Positions 1-12,899 of a DNA stretch of 64,000 nucleotides are shown one piece after another. The translations under genes and the position numbers were made by a program. This stretch comes from Struthio camelus (taxonomy: Eukaryota; Chordata; Aves; Struthioniformes; Struthionidae): positions 72,985,088-73,049,087 of the forward strand of contig NC_090945.1 in NCBI RefSeq assembly GCF_040807025.1. The letters are read 5' to 3'. Each line of letters starts with the position of its first letter. Within the stretch, counting starts at the first letter, position 1. The notes under the pieces are model-generated. The model was not told the DNA's origin, ran no database searches, and saw only the letters and a program-made list of their open reading frames with translations.

Positions 1-430
1 CGCGGGGTATCTTGGCTCACAGGAAGGTGGAGGAGAAATCAGGACGCGGGCACTCGGCTCGCTCCTCTCTGCTGCGGGCTGCCGAGGCTGGGAAAGCCGA
101 GAGGGAGCCGGCAGGAGCCGGTGAGGGGCCGGGAGGAGCTTGCCGGCAGCGGCCCGCGGAGCCGCTCGGCGGCGGCAGGGCAGGCGCGGAGCCGGCCCGG
201 GGCAGGCGGCGGCGGGGCCGCGGCGGGAGCCTGGGCCGGCCCCGCGGTGCGGAGCCCGGGCGGGTGCGGGCCCCGCGGTCCCTCCCCCGCCTCGGCCGGC
301 CGCGGGCGGGGCCGCTGCCCGCGGGCCGGCCGCGCTGCTCCGCCCGGGACCGCGGAGCCGCTGCCCGGCCGCCTTCGCCCGGCTCGGGGTCCTCAAGGCC
401 AAAGCGCCTTGTGAACTCCCCCGGGTGAGC
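1..430. promoter_or_regulatory. CpG island at window edge
   Basis: The first 400 bp or so are very GC- and CpG-rich (runs such as GGCGGCGGCGGGG), ending abruptly at a GGGTGAGCC sequence near 422-430, after which AT content rises. The open frames are low-complexity Arg/Gly/Ala/Pro and resemble no known protein. The GGGTGAGC could be a splice donor for a + strand non-coding first exon, but nothing confirms this. The island may extend beyond the window. Confidence 0.5.
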
Positions 431-1901
431 CTACGAAAAGTATCACGGTGCCTGTTTAAACAAGTGTGTCTGAGCAGGAAAAGCAAACAGACAGCGAGCG
501 ACTTCGGTTTCGCCGCTTATACGATGTTTGAAATGATAAGCGAGGATATATTTTCACATAATTGGGCTGGGTCAGGGTACCGGCCGTTTGATCAGATAGG
601 AACTTTCCGTGTAGTCTCACATCAGAGGGCTAGTAAACTACAAATTAAGGCAGGCTTCAGATTTTGTCTGCGGAGTAGCCAAATAAATTGAATTTTATCC
701 CAGAGGTCGTAACAGGGGGGAATACACAAACGGGGAGAAGAATAATGTGGCCAGGATAACTGAGCCCAACACAGGAAAGAGTAAGGGAGTGAAATCATCT
801 GAGAAAGGGCTCGATCACTCTTAAAACTGTAAGTACTAGGAAGATGTCGATCAGCGTCCCTGGCACCGACCGGGAGCTTCAAGAGCCCGCGCTTTCACCG
901 CTCCGGAAGAGGTCTGCGGGGAGGCAGAGCTGGAGAAGAGCAGGGGGGATTTAATGCGCGATTGCTCCATTAAAGGCGTTTTGTTTGCTTTTGTTCTGTT
1001 TGAGGGTTGTTTTTCATTTTATTTGGTGTTTGCCTACTTACAAGGCTGACTTGTTTGGGTGGGGGGGGGACACCCTGAGGCACCTCGCCCAGCCTGGTGG
1101 AGTGAAGGCCCAGAGAGCTCTTCTCCCCTCCATCCCTCCATCCAGCTAACCTGCTATCCCACTGTACCCCCGTCCCGTTTGCCCAGGCATCCCACGGCCT
1201 GGCCTTCCTCCTCCTCCGAAACAGCCAGCTCTGCCTCATCTCCCTCCCTGAGCCTGCCCCGAGCTGCCCCTGGGCAGAGGGAGCCCCCCTCCCCCCCCCC
1301 CCGCCAGCCAGCGCCAGGGCCTGGGGGCTGCCACTCCTTTTCCCCCTCATCGCCCATCCCTCCTGCAAACTCATCCCAGGGTCCCCCAGCCCTGTCCTCC
1401 AAACAGATTCCCAGACTCTAAACAAAAAAAGGCCAGAGGGGCTCCAGGGGACCCGGCTGGCTCCCAGCCAGCCCTGCTGAAAAGAGATCACAAGAAGCCG
1501 GTTTTACTCGTCAGAACAAAGTTTCTGGTGACTTTCCAAGATGCTCTTCGTACTGTTTTCTCCATCTTTCTTCTCCTCCTTCCCTCCTTCCTCTGTATTT
1601 TTCACAGTCTCAGCCAGGATAGAGGTATTCCCTGTCACTGTTGATGCACTTGTGGAGCACCATTCCCTTCCCTTGTCAGCTTTGCATACACTCCCGTGGC
1701 ATTTTGTTCTCTGCCCCTGCTTTTATGTATCACCAGAATTTAGCATCTTGTGTTAGCAAGTGAGGAGGAACTCAACTTACCTGTGAGGCTGCTGCTGCCT
1801 GTGGTTTTCCCCATAATTAGCTGTGATTGGGTCAGGTGGATGAAATCCGTCTCCTCACGCAGGCCCAGCAGTAGCGACTACAGTGTGGATGTGGAGATGT
1901 A

Positions 1902-1902
<1 letters not shown>

Positions 1903-1939
<37 letters not shown>
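1903..1939. repeat. (TG)n microsatellite
   Basis: About 18 uninterrupted TG units. Dinucleotide runs of this length are usually polymorphic. Confidence 0.95.
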
Positions 1940-1941
<2 letters not shown>

Positions 1942-4448
1942 CACCTACTGCCAGTGCTTATAGCTGTGCTGGTAACTAGTGAAAGTCAGTCTCATATGGG
2001 AGGTCTCAGGGTAAAGGAGTTGAAATGGCTTGCAAAAGGTCAGTGTCCTGCATAAATTCTTGCTCTACCTGCTATCACACAGCCTCCTCTTCATGTAGAG
2101 ACATATTATAACAATATTAATGAGCAACATCATTTGCTCATTATCTCTCCCATGATTTTGTAGGAAAAGAATAAAAGTAGGAGCACTTTGCCTGTATCCT
2201 TTCAGTTGTCTCAGAAGTAAAATCGAACTGACCCAAATCCAGCCCAAGCATAACATGACTGCCCACAGCAGGAGATAGGCCAAGTCTGGTGCTGCTGCAA
2301 TCAGCAGGGCTCCTGCCCAGCGAAGGGATTGCACCGCACTCTGCAGTGGGGCCCGAGCCCTCAGCCCGCGGCAGGGGGCCCGCAGCCCCCAAGGTGCCCG
2401 CGGCAGCTCCCCGCAGCCCTGCGCAAGGTGCACAGGGTGCGTAGAGGGACTGTCATACCTTCAAGACGTGCATTAGAAGGAAGAGTCTGGTGTTGTTTGA
2501 AAGGCTGGAAAGAGGTTGTGCTTTGACTAGTAGGAAAAGCTTAGCTGTTGAAAAGCAAAGCAGTCTTGCACCAATAGGGAGCTCACACTTGTTACATAAA
2601 TAATGTCAATAACACATATGCAGGGAATAACATGAAAGCAGCTTGCGGCAGACTGATGTCTAGAAATGTTATCTCTTCTGTTCCAAATCCTAATCAGCCC
2701 AGCAGTGGGCAAGCCAGGAACATTTTAGATTATGTCTACGCTCGTGGTTGATGGAAAGTCTGAGAGGAACATAAGCTTTCTAAAAGACAAATTCAGTTTC
2801 CCTACAAAATATTTGGGATTTTTTCCCTCCTCCTCTGGCAGTGAAATTGTTTGGTTACATTGATTTATTAGAATGACGTAACGCACAGTATCATATCTGG
2901 CCATCGACTGCCACTCAGCAAAAGGATGTGGTGAGATCACATCGCCAAAATAATAAGGCGCTGGAGTTCCTAGACAGGAGGTTACATATCATCAGGACAG
3001 TTTCAAATGTTTGCGGATGGCTTTGATAGTTGCAGGAGGGTAATGTTGTTTTGTTTTTCCATTGACAGAGTCTGGAAGGTACCTGATGCCAATTCAAGTA
3101 CAGGTTCCTTTGCAGAGGGACACTAGAATGGATATATATATACACGTAAGAATATACATGTTCCTGACTGTCAAGTTTTTACTCATCACTTTCTAACCGT
3201 CTTAGCCAAGGAAGAAAGAAATCTTTGCCCTGATCCTGTTGCCTTCAGTTCAGAGGAATATTTTTGGGCCTCAGGTTTTACAAATCGGTGTGTGTCTGTG
3301 TGTGTGTGTCTTGTCCTGGTAAGTTGAATGATGCCACCAGGAAAGTCCCAAAGGGGTGCTGGAAAGAGTAGACCAGCCAGGTTCAGCTTCAGCACCGGCA
3401 GGTTGAGCAGTGTCTGCTCTCGGCCTGGCTCCAGCTGTGCATCCGGCAGCAGCTGGCAGAGAAACTCTTCTGCACAGACACAGCCCCGCTGCACATGGGT
3501 GCTTGGTCTCCCTCGATTTTTCCTTCTATGTACTTTTTTCCCCAGGAGCTGATTATTATCTGGCTGAAATGTATATCCTTCTGAAAAGTAATTCTTTGCT
3601 ATGAGCACAGAAAATCTCTGTTAGGAATAGACTTAGATCAGGGCTTTTGCCGTTTGTCTGGTTCTTTCAAAATGGGGTGACAAGCATTTCTTCTGCTATG
3701 TATGTTTTCCTAGTGTCCTTTGCATCACATATTTTCCCGTGACTCTGAGCGAAGTATGGAATGGTTGTTACAAAATAAGCAAAGAAGCAGGGGGATTATT
3801 CCAATGGTCTTGCAAGTTTGGCGAATTTCATCTTCTTCAAAAGGGGAAAAAAATAACTGTGTCCTTGTGAGCAAATGATTAGAAGAAGACTGGGAATACA
3901 ATAATTACCCCAAATGGAAACTCAGACCGCAGTCAAACAATACAGCTTTTGTAAACCGGCTCTGCCTGTAAAAAATCTAGGAAATCTCATAACTAGAGCT
4001 GGCGAAATCCTTTTCTTATGCAACGATATGTAAAAGGCTCCTGAGAAATGAGGAGTAAACATGGGAACGCTATAAAATGCCATGGTAATGAACTTGCTCT
4101 GAGGATCGGAGATCGCCTTAGCGGTACCAGCATGGATTCTTTCAACCACAAAGTATTTTCTCATGTTGCAGAATTTGGGACAAATTACATTTCGTGACAT
4201 TTCGCCAATAAACAAGCACGTGAAGAGAAATAAACCGAGACTTGCTGTAATCTACCTTGATCGTTGTGGAATTCAAGGGGGACCGAAGGAATTGGGAGCG
4301 AGACAGTGCTGCTTTGAATGAATGTCCTTTATGAGAGAACGGAGAGAAGATCATTTATATCCTTCATATTTTATCGTTTTGCCTCTAGGAAAGAAAAGAC
4401 CAGCGGAGCCCCGACTGTCATTTACTCATAATGATCGCATTCAATCTA

Positions 4449-4467
4449 ATGATTCACAGTGAATCAT
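4449..4467. repeat. Perfect inverted repeat, 9-bp arms, 1-bp centre
   Basis: ATGATTCAC-A-GTGAATCAT. Both arms contain TGATTCAC/GTGAATCA, near AP-1/Maf-type and homeodomain-like half sites. It sits inside an AT-rich block (CATTTACTCATAATGATCGC before, ATAATAAGG after) resembling conserved non-coding DNA. Confidence 0.7.
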
Positions 4468-4739
4468 ATAATAAGGTTTCCATTTTGCGCATGGGGAAAA
4501 GAAGGAGGGGTAATTAAACTTTGTTTAGTTCACATTCATGCCCCCGGTCTCCTGTTTCCCTTGAACTGTCCAGTTCAAACGACTCACCCATGGGGCGATA
4601 TTTTTTTCGGTTTTTTTTCCCCCCTCGATTACCCTCCCAGCAATAAAACCCCCTGGAAGGAAAGCTGACAGGTTAATTGTACAGTTTTCCTACAACAACG
4701 TTTCATCCGAGCGCGCCTCACTGGGGCTAACTCCGCTTT

Positions 4740-5660
4740 CGCGGCCTCTCGGGACGGCGGACCGGGCCGGGGCCGGGAGGGCCGTGGCGGCTCGGCGCGG
4801 CGCGCAGGCGGCTCCGCAGCCCTTTGCTCGGCGTGCGGAGCAGCGCAGGCACCGGCTCCCGCGGAGCACCGACCCCAGCGCGGCCCCCCGCCCGGGGCAC
4901 GTCGCGGTGCCGGAGGTGGAGCCGCAGCCTCGAAACTGGCTCTGCGGGGACTCCGCATGCAGCGGCATCGGGGTGGCGGGGGTGGGGGGTGAACGTCCCT
5001 TTCTGGCGTTTCGGTCTCAACCTGCCCCCGCACCCGCCGCTCCTCGAAACGGCGGCGACAGTCCGCTTCGGGCTCCCTTTCTCCAGTCTGGGGAAAGACC
5101 GAGGGGTTTTCAGCACTTCAAACTCCGCTCCCAGCTCCAGATGTTATTGCACTCATCCCTTCACGCACGTGTGTGCACATAAATAAACACGACAGCTCGC
5201 TGTTAATGCACGGGAAGGTGCACCCGGGGGTCGGATGCTGTGTGTGCTCTTGGGACCACTGTCAGCTGCGGGCGTTTGAAGGTAAAAAGCCAAAACAAAA
5301 CAAAAAAAGGGACCGACAGCAGCAGTGTAAAACTTCGGGGGCTGGAAGGAAGCCCGGCGGGTCGCGGCTGGCCGGCGGGGCGGTTCTCCCGCGGCCGCGG
5401 AGCTGGAGGGGAAGCGGGGCCCGAAGCCGGGGCGCCGGGCGGCCGCGGCTCTAGAGCCCGGGCCGGGGGGGAATAGCCGGCACCACTCGGGGGATGGCAG
5501 GGGAAAGGCTTGGAGAGCCCGAGGAGCCTGGATCGAGCGGACAAAGGGAGGCAGGCTGGTGCTGAGGGAGCAGGAGCAGAGGAGATACCGCATCCCCGCA
5601 CCACCCCCGGCTGCGGCCGCCTGGAGAAACGGCGGCAAGGTGGCACCTCTGCAGGAGATC
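4740..5660. promoter_or_regulatory. CpG island 4-5 kb upstream of MSX1
   Basis: High-GC, CpG-rich block with two cores (about 4740-5060 and 5330-5640) separated by a slightly AT-richer middle. Open frames of up to about 206 aa exist on both strands, but they are low-complexity Pro/Arg/Ala/Ser and show no domain. It may be an lncRNA promoter or a Polycomb-bound satellite island of MSX1. No coding exon is recognised. Confidence 0.6.
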
Positions 5661-5829
5661 TGCAAAAATCGGCGGGTTGTCTCTGAAGGGAAAACACTGC
5701 CTTAGCCATGGGGCTTTCACTAACACAGCCAAGTTGTCTTTTGGGCAGAGCAAAGAGTCTCGAAGTCTGCTTGACATCTTGAAGCTTAAATAACCGTAAG
5801 GCATTGTTACTCCCTGGCAGCAAAGTGCC

Positions 5830-5990
5830 TCGTTACGCCTGATTGAGCTAATTGCTTTGAAATAGGATATATTATCTATAATTATAGAGATCTTGAAGGA
5901 GACGGCCAGCCTTTTCTTTCATCTTTTCCAAGTGCATCATAATGTCGCGATCAAATTAATTTGGGCCACTTGAAATAGTGCCTTCCTTTC
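5830..5990. promoter_or_regulatory. Candidate conserved enhancer, AT-rich
   Basis: AT-rich block with clustered homeodomain-like cores: GAGCTAATTGC, TCTATAATTATAG and CAAATTAATTTGGGC, plus the CACTTGA E-box-like motif. It is flanked by GC-rich DNA. This motif-dense, non-repetitive texture is typical of vertebrate developmental enhancers. Conservation cannot be tested here. Confidence 0.35.
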
Positions 5991-6689
5991 AGCCCCTGCT
6001 CCTCCGAGCCTTAAAGAGACAAGGACGCCTCAGCCACTCGACTTTGGACACCCAAATTACCGCTCCTGCTAACCTGTTCCCGAGGAACTGACCGGGTGGC
6101 TGCAGTCTTGACAGCAGCTTAGGTTATGTTTGATCTACGCAAAAAGGAAAACCGAAAGAGAGGAAGAGATGGAAAAATAAAAAGAGGGAGGGAGACAGAA
6201 ATTAAGTATTTTCGCCTTATTAACTGTTCAGCGGAGACAGGAGCAGAGGGAACTCAGACATGAAGGGATCTGGGGGCTGCTAAAGCCCGCGGGACAGTTT
6301 TCGCACTTGAGACGGCTCCGCTCTTGAGCTTGCGCCGAGGCCGAGCCGCGGAGCAAACGCACCGGGAGGGCGGGCGGCTCCTTCCCAGCCGTCGTGGCCG
6401 ACTTCGTCCTCCGGGGATGAAGCACTCCTTCAAAGTAGCAAAGCTCCTTTACAGCCGAGTCCGGGATGCTTCTACATGCCAGGACATGGAGTGGCCCTTT
6501 CCAAACCCCCAAAGGCTCCTTGTGTTTTTTAGAGTTCTGTGATCTCTTGTAACCTAAGAGCTGCTGTCTCGGGAGAAAAAAAATAGAAACAAGGAAAGCA
6601 ACAACAACACCCTTTCCTTCTTACTGCTCCGTATTAATTCAAAGATAACGTTTACAAAAGGCAGACAATGCCCTGAATTGGCTTAGAGC

Positions 6690-6870
6690 TGCCTCCTTTC
6701 CTCCCTCCCATCCCCCACGCATCATTTGCTGTATTCCCTCTGAAATAAAATGCTATGGGTAATCGCTTTGCCTAGCACATTCATTATATGAAACGGGACT
6801 GTTCAGGATGCTAATTGCCCAATACTGTTATCTAGCACAAGTGCCTTCAGGGAAGCACCGCGGTTCCCAA
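6690..6870. promoter_or_regulatory. Candidate conserved enhancer
   Basis: Non-repetitive AT-rich block with GGATGCTAATTGCCC, GGGTAATCGCTTTG and CATTCATTATATG, which are homeodomain- and POU-like motifs. It lies about 3 kb before MSX1. No coding potential is seen. Confidence 0.3.
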
Positions 6871-7187
6871 TAAAAACACTGAATTGAAGCAAACGCCAAT
6901 AAAGTCACCTATTCTCCCCCCTCAACCCCTCACTGCAGTTTACCTTACAGCCAAGGCAGGAAAATAAGGAAGTAAGTCATGGTATCAACGTAACAGAAGT
7001 AAACCAAAACCAGTTCCTAAAATCCACTGGTATTTTGGTCACTCAAAGTACAGCAAGCAAGGCAAGAAGAGTTTTGATACTAAAAATTCTCTTGCTAAGC
7101 AAAGAGGACTATCTCGGAAAAGATTTCGTTTTCTAAATTTGGTTTCTCTCTTACTGACTGAGAGCTTCTTTATTTCATTAAGAAAGG

Positions 7188-7220
7188 AAAGAAAGAAAGA
7201 AAAAAGAAACGAAAGAAACT
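7188..7220. repeat. GAAA-rich purine stretch
   Basis: Imperfect GAAA repeats (AAAGGAAAGAAAGAAAG onward). Simple sequence with no other role visible. Confidence 0.7.
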
Positions 7221-7764
7221 TTACTGGCTTCCCGTTTTCAGCCCAAGCGGTTGCCAGCATGTGAATTAGAATCCAGCCCTTGCTATGATGCAGTGATTAA
7301 AATACCACCAAGTATGACAGAAACGTAAACACAAAGCGTTCATTGCTGGGAGATAAATAAAGAGCTAATTATCTCGTTCTGTCAACTCTCAATGAAAGCG
7401 GGATCTCGCTCTCAGTATGGGATACACACTCATCTCCTCAAACCTCAGCAACATCCCAGTGTTCAAACCAGGCTGGAAAAGAAAAGGAAAAAACACCCAG
7501 CAGCTCTATGTTTCTTTTCATTTGTCCATCAAAACAATGAGATCGAAAGCAGCCGAGGACCTGACTGGAGGTCTAATAAACATATCACTTTTTCTTTTGC
7601 ACGGTTGTGTTTGGGATCAGAAAAAAAAAATCCTACCTGTAGGATCAAGGGGACAACGTGAAACACAATGCATCGATATTTGTGTGCGTGTTTTCTTAGT
7701 CGGGGGTGGGGGGGGGGGAAGAAAAAAGTGTACCTTCTCGTCGAGCACCGGGCTTTGGGAAAAT

Positions 7765-7990
7765 GTCGTGTGATTGGTAGAGCAAACTAATTTTGTCAGG
7801 CTGAATGTGCCGATGTCCCAGGGCTAAGGCGCCTTGCTCCCTTGATGCGGGTTAACGTCCTCAATAGTCCCCCTCCAGCTGAAGTCTTTGATCAGACCGC
7901 TGCTGGCGCCTAAAAACAACATCACTTGTCTGCCTATTAGAGGCACTGACTAATCGTGACAGATTGTTTATTCTCGCAATTAGCAATGCA
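7765..7990. promoter_or_regulatory. Candidate MSX1 enhancer with TCF/LEF-type motif
   Basis: Contains GTGATTGG (inverted CCAAT), a TCTTTGATCA motif at 7885-7894 matching the TCF/LEF consensus CTTTGATC, TAATCGTGACAG and CGCAATTAGCAAT. It adjoins a small CpG island and lies about 1.8 kb upstream of the MSX1 start. MSX1 is known to respond to Wnt and BMP signals, so this is a reasonable enhancer candidate. Function is inferred. Confidence 0.4.
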
Positions 7991-8220
7991 GCCGCTGCTC
8001 CGAGAACCGCCCCCCCCAGCCCCCGGCCCGGCGCGGCCCGGCCCGGCCCCCCGGCCCTACGGGGCGCGGGGGAGGCTGCGGGCAGCCCGGGCAGCCCCGG
8101 CCCCGGCCCGGCCCCCGCAGCGGCCTCGGCCTCGGCAGCAGCCCTGGGCCCGGGAGGCTCCGGCTCCGCCGCAGCTCGAGGCCGGGCCGGCGGCAGCGTC
8201 GCTGCACCCTGCCTTGCAGG
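7990..8220. promoter_or_regulatory. Small CpG island upstream of MSX1
   Basis: A 230-bp block of nearly pure G+C with many CpGs (CCCGGCCCGGCGCGGCCCGG type) between two AT-rich enhancer-like blocks. Open frames are Pro/Ala/Gly/Arg-rich and non-descript. Confidence 0.5.
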
Positions 8221-8425
8221 AGCCTTCGGAAGGCACCAGGAACTGGAAGGAAGGGGAATTAAATGTATCTGAGCTCTGTGCTCGACATATGTGATATATG
8301 TTGGTTAATATGTCCATGCTACGCCCGTTCGTCCCTCTCTAGGAGAGTGCGTGGAGTACGCTGCCAGCCGTCTAGAAATCGCCTTCACATAGAGGCATGG
8401 CGTAAAGCCCAGCTCAGCGTGGGTA

Positions 8426-8515
8426 TGTGCGAGCGCGAGTGGGGCGAGCGCACGGGCGCGATGATACCTACTGCGCGCATACCGCAGGGGTACGTCGTCC
8501 AGGCGCGCGGAGCAT
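8426..8515. other. Short CpG-dense patch
   Basis: About 90 bp with many CpGs in moderate GC (GAGCGCGAGTGGGGCGAGCG, then ACTGCGCGCATACCGC, then TACGTCGTCCAGGCGCGC). Its composition differs from the neighbouring island (alternating GCGC rather than CCGG). Confidence 0.5.
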
Positions 8516-8524
8516 AGGTGTTTG

Positions 8525-8850
8525 TACAGAGCTGATTGCAGGAGAATGCATTCCAATCAGATCCTGTTGCTTATCAGTTAATAAAGCGTCTATTATATCA
8601 ATTCATTTCATAATCTATACGCCCCTAATCTACCATCTTTATTGGGTCGAGTTAAAAGGAAAGGGAATTCGCTGTCCTTCCCCGTTTAGATAATTACCCT
8701 TAAATGGCTGCAAGAGCCTCTTGTGTTTCTAGGAGATTAGAGCCCTGTAGCTATCAATAAACTTTTCTCAGCAAGCGGCCAATCACATTATTAGAGAGCT
8801 GCTCCGTTTTACTGCACATCCGTCCTGGACACAAGGATAAGGGATCGTAA
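8525..8850. promoter_or_regulatory. Candidate enhancer block just upstream of MSX1
   Basis: AT-rich, non-repetitive block about 0.9-1.2 kb before the start codon, with GCTGATTGCAGG, CATTCCAATCAG, CAGTTAATAAAG, TAGATAATTACC, GCCAATCACATTATTAG and repeated ATCAATAAA-like cores. Motif density suggests homeodomain input, consistent with autoregulation described for Msx genes. Conservation not testable here. Confidence 0.4.
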
Positions 8851-9495
8851 AACAAATTTACAAAACAAAATAGCCGAGACTTTAATGGATGGAGGGCTTA
8901 GATGTTCCCTTTCACGTGAGTGAGTATTTCATTATCTAGAGACAGGCACACATTTATGCCATGAAATACAACACACTTTCTGTACATGTGTACGCATGTA
9001 CGCGCAGACCTACGCAGACACGTAAAACACACGGCACGGCCGGCGTTCGTTAAAAAAAGAAGAGCAAAAACAAAACAAAATAAAAAAAATCCCCGCTTTT
9101 TCAGCGTGCCGCTGACCTGTGGAAAACACAGGGGCTCACTCTGAGAGGTCACGCTGGGGCCGCCCAATATTTTGTTGGAACAGGTTTCCGGGAGAACGCG
9201 GCCCCCAGAGCGGCCCGCCGCCCCCCGCCAAGCCGCTGCTCTTCCCCACCAGGGACTCCGACGTTAGCGAGCCACTTCCGCGCTGAGCGCCGCGTCCGTC
9301 CCCGCGCTGCGTGTGCGCAGCCGGGCCGGCAGCTACCGCGGCGCGCCCGCGCCCCGCTGCCGCCAAGCGCGCGGAGCGGCGCGGAGCGGGGCGGCGCGGG
9401 GCGCCCGCCGGGCCCCGACGGCGAGGCCGGGGCTGCCGCGCGGCCGAGCCCCCGCCCGGGGCCGCCGTCGGGCCGCCGCCGCCGCCGCGCCGCAG

Positions 9496-9568
9496 CCAAT
9501 GGGGCGCCGCCGCCCCGCCCCCCCGCGCGCTGGTTGGGCGGCGCCGCCGCCCGCGCCGCTTTATCAGG
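9496..9568 (+). promoter_or_regulatory. MSX1: MSX1 core promoter: CCAAT box, GC box, TATA-like element
   Basis: A CCAAT box lies at 9496-9500 (GCAGCCAATGGGG). A GC box of the Sp1 type (GCCCCGCCCC) lies at 9512-9521. A TATA-like TTTATCA lies at 9560-9566 within otherwise pure GC sequence. The order and spacing to the coding start fit a proximal promoter placing transcription start near 9590. The TATA match is imperfect (C instead of A), so a dispersed CpG-island start is an alternative. Confidence 0.6.
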
Positions 9569-9584
9569 CGGCGCCGCCCGCCGC

Positions 9585-9701
9585 GGGGACGGAGCGCGCC
9601 GACGGCCCCCGCGCCCCGCCGGCCCCCCGCGCCCGCGGCCCCATGAGCGGCGGCCGCTCCTCCCGCGTGGCGCTGCGGTGGCGACGGCGGGCCGCCTCTG
9701 C
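9585..9701 (+). other. MSX1: MSX1 5' UTR (start inferred)
   Basis: GC-rich leader between a transcription start inferred about 25-30 bp past the TATA-like element at 9560-9566 and the start codon at 9702. The exact start is not visible in sequence. The leader contains an upstream ATG at 9643. The main start context (CTCTGC before ATG, G after) lacks a purine at -3. Confidence 0.5.

Positions 9702-9723
<22 letters not shown>
9643..9723 (+). promoter_or_regulatory. Upstream ORF (26 codons) overlapping the MSX1 start
   Basis: The upstream ATG at 9643 opens a 26-codon frame, [13 protein letters not shown] onward, in a different frame from MSX1. It passes over the MSX1 start at 9702 and stops with TGA at 9721-9723. 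That stop overlaps the second in-frame MSX1 ATG (9720-9722) as ATGA. The uATG context is weak (C at -3, A at +4), which would permit leaky scanning. Such overlapping uORFs are known to lower main-frame translation or to shift initiation to a downstream ATG. Whether this one does is inference. Confidence 0.55.
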
Positions 9724-12219
<2,496 letters not shown>

Positions 12220-12825
12220 AGCTGAGCCCGGCCCGCCGGCTCCCTGCAGCCCCGTGCGCGCTCCCTCCCCGCTCCTCCGGCTCCGCGCCCGCCTTGCGGA
12301 CTCCCCCGTGGGCCTCGTGGCAGAGACTTCTCCAGTCTGGCTCCGTTCGCCCCCTCCGCGGTGCTCCCCCAGCCCCCCGGGCCGCGCTGCCCTGCGGCCC
12401 CGCTCGGCTCCTGCCCGCGGTGCCGGGAGCTGCTGCGCTCTCCGGCTGGGAGAGCCCGACGTGCGGCCCCGGCTTCCCCGACGCAGGGCGGCGCTGGGCC
12501 AGCCCTGCTCTTCCTTCCCGCGTCCCGCTGGCAGCCTGGGGAGAGCACCCAGCCGCAGGGAAGGGCTCGTGGAAGCGAAACGGCAACAGGGGGCTGAAAG
12601 ACAGGACGTTTCTCTTTCTTTCTCCAAGGCAAGGCCAAGAGGCGGAAGCGTAGAGCAGCCTCTCCCGTCCCTGCGTGACAGCGCTGGCTGTTACCTGTGT
12701 TCGTTCCTGCACCAGCTCCTTTGGAAGGGGCTCTGTGTACTGTGTAATATACTGTATATTTGAAATTTTATTATCATTTATATTATAGCTATATTTGTTA
12801 AATAAATTAATTTTAAGCTACTCTT
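12220..12825 (+). other. MSX1: MSX1 3' UTR
   Basis: About 600 nt from the stop codon to the expected cleavage site. The first 450 nt are GC-rich, continuing the composition of exon 2. The last 100 nt are sharply AT-rich (about 12735-12815), with ATTTATATTATAG and TGTATATTTG stretches of the kind found in unstable mRNAs. The end is inferred from the poly(A) signal. Confidence 0.75.
12801..12806 (+). terminator. MSX1: Poly(A) signal AATAAA of MSX1
   Basis: Canonical AATAAA in GTTAAATAAATTAATT, followed within 30 nt by a T/G-containing segment (CTCTTGTTGGATG). Cleavage is expected near 12820-12830. It is the first canonical hexamer after the stop codon. Confidence 0.8.
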
Positions 12826-12899
12826 GTTGGATGCAATTCGTTCATCCCTTGCGCTGCGAGGGAGGACACAAGAGACTAAATCTGTGGGAGGGGGGATAT

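Larger units (their letters stand above)
431..4735. other. Non-coding upstream region
   Basis: Mixed-composition DNA with no gene recognised. It includes a GC-rich pyrimidine-biased block (about 1060-1400, with a C-run at 1289-1302), a TG microsatellite at 1903-1939, a short GC-rich patch at 2330-2420, a short TG run at 3289-3310, and an AT-rich block at 4370-4520 holding a perfect 9-bp-arm palindrome. Open frames here are short and lack domain features. Confidence 0.6.

Noticed and set aside
12-691. Frames of 97-183 codons at the left edge
   Set aside because: Composition-driven and without recognisable protein features. Retained only as a CpG island.
5153-5823. 170- and 206-codon minus frames in the upstream CpG island
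   Set aside because: Pro/Ser/Arg/Ala-rich with overlapping frames on both strands. No start context or domain to favour any of them.
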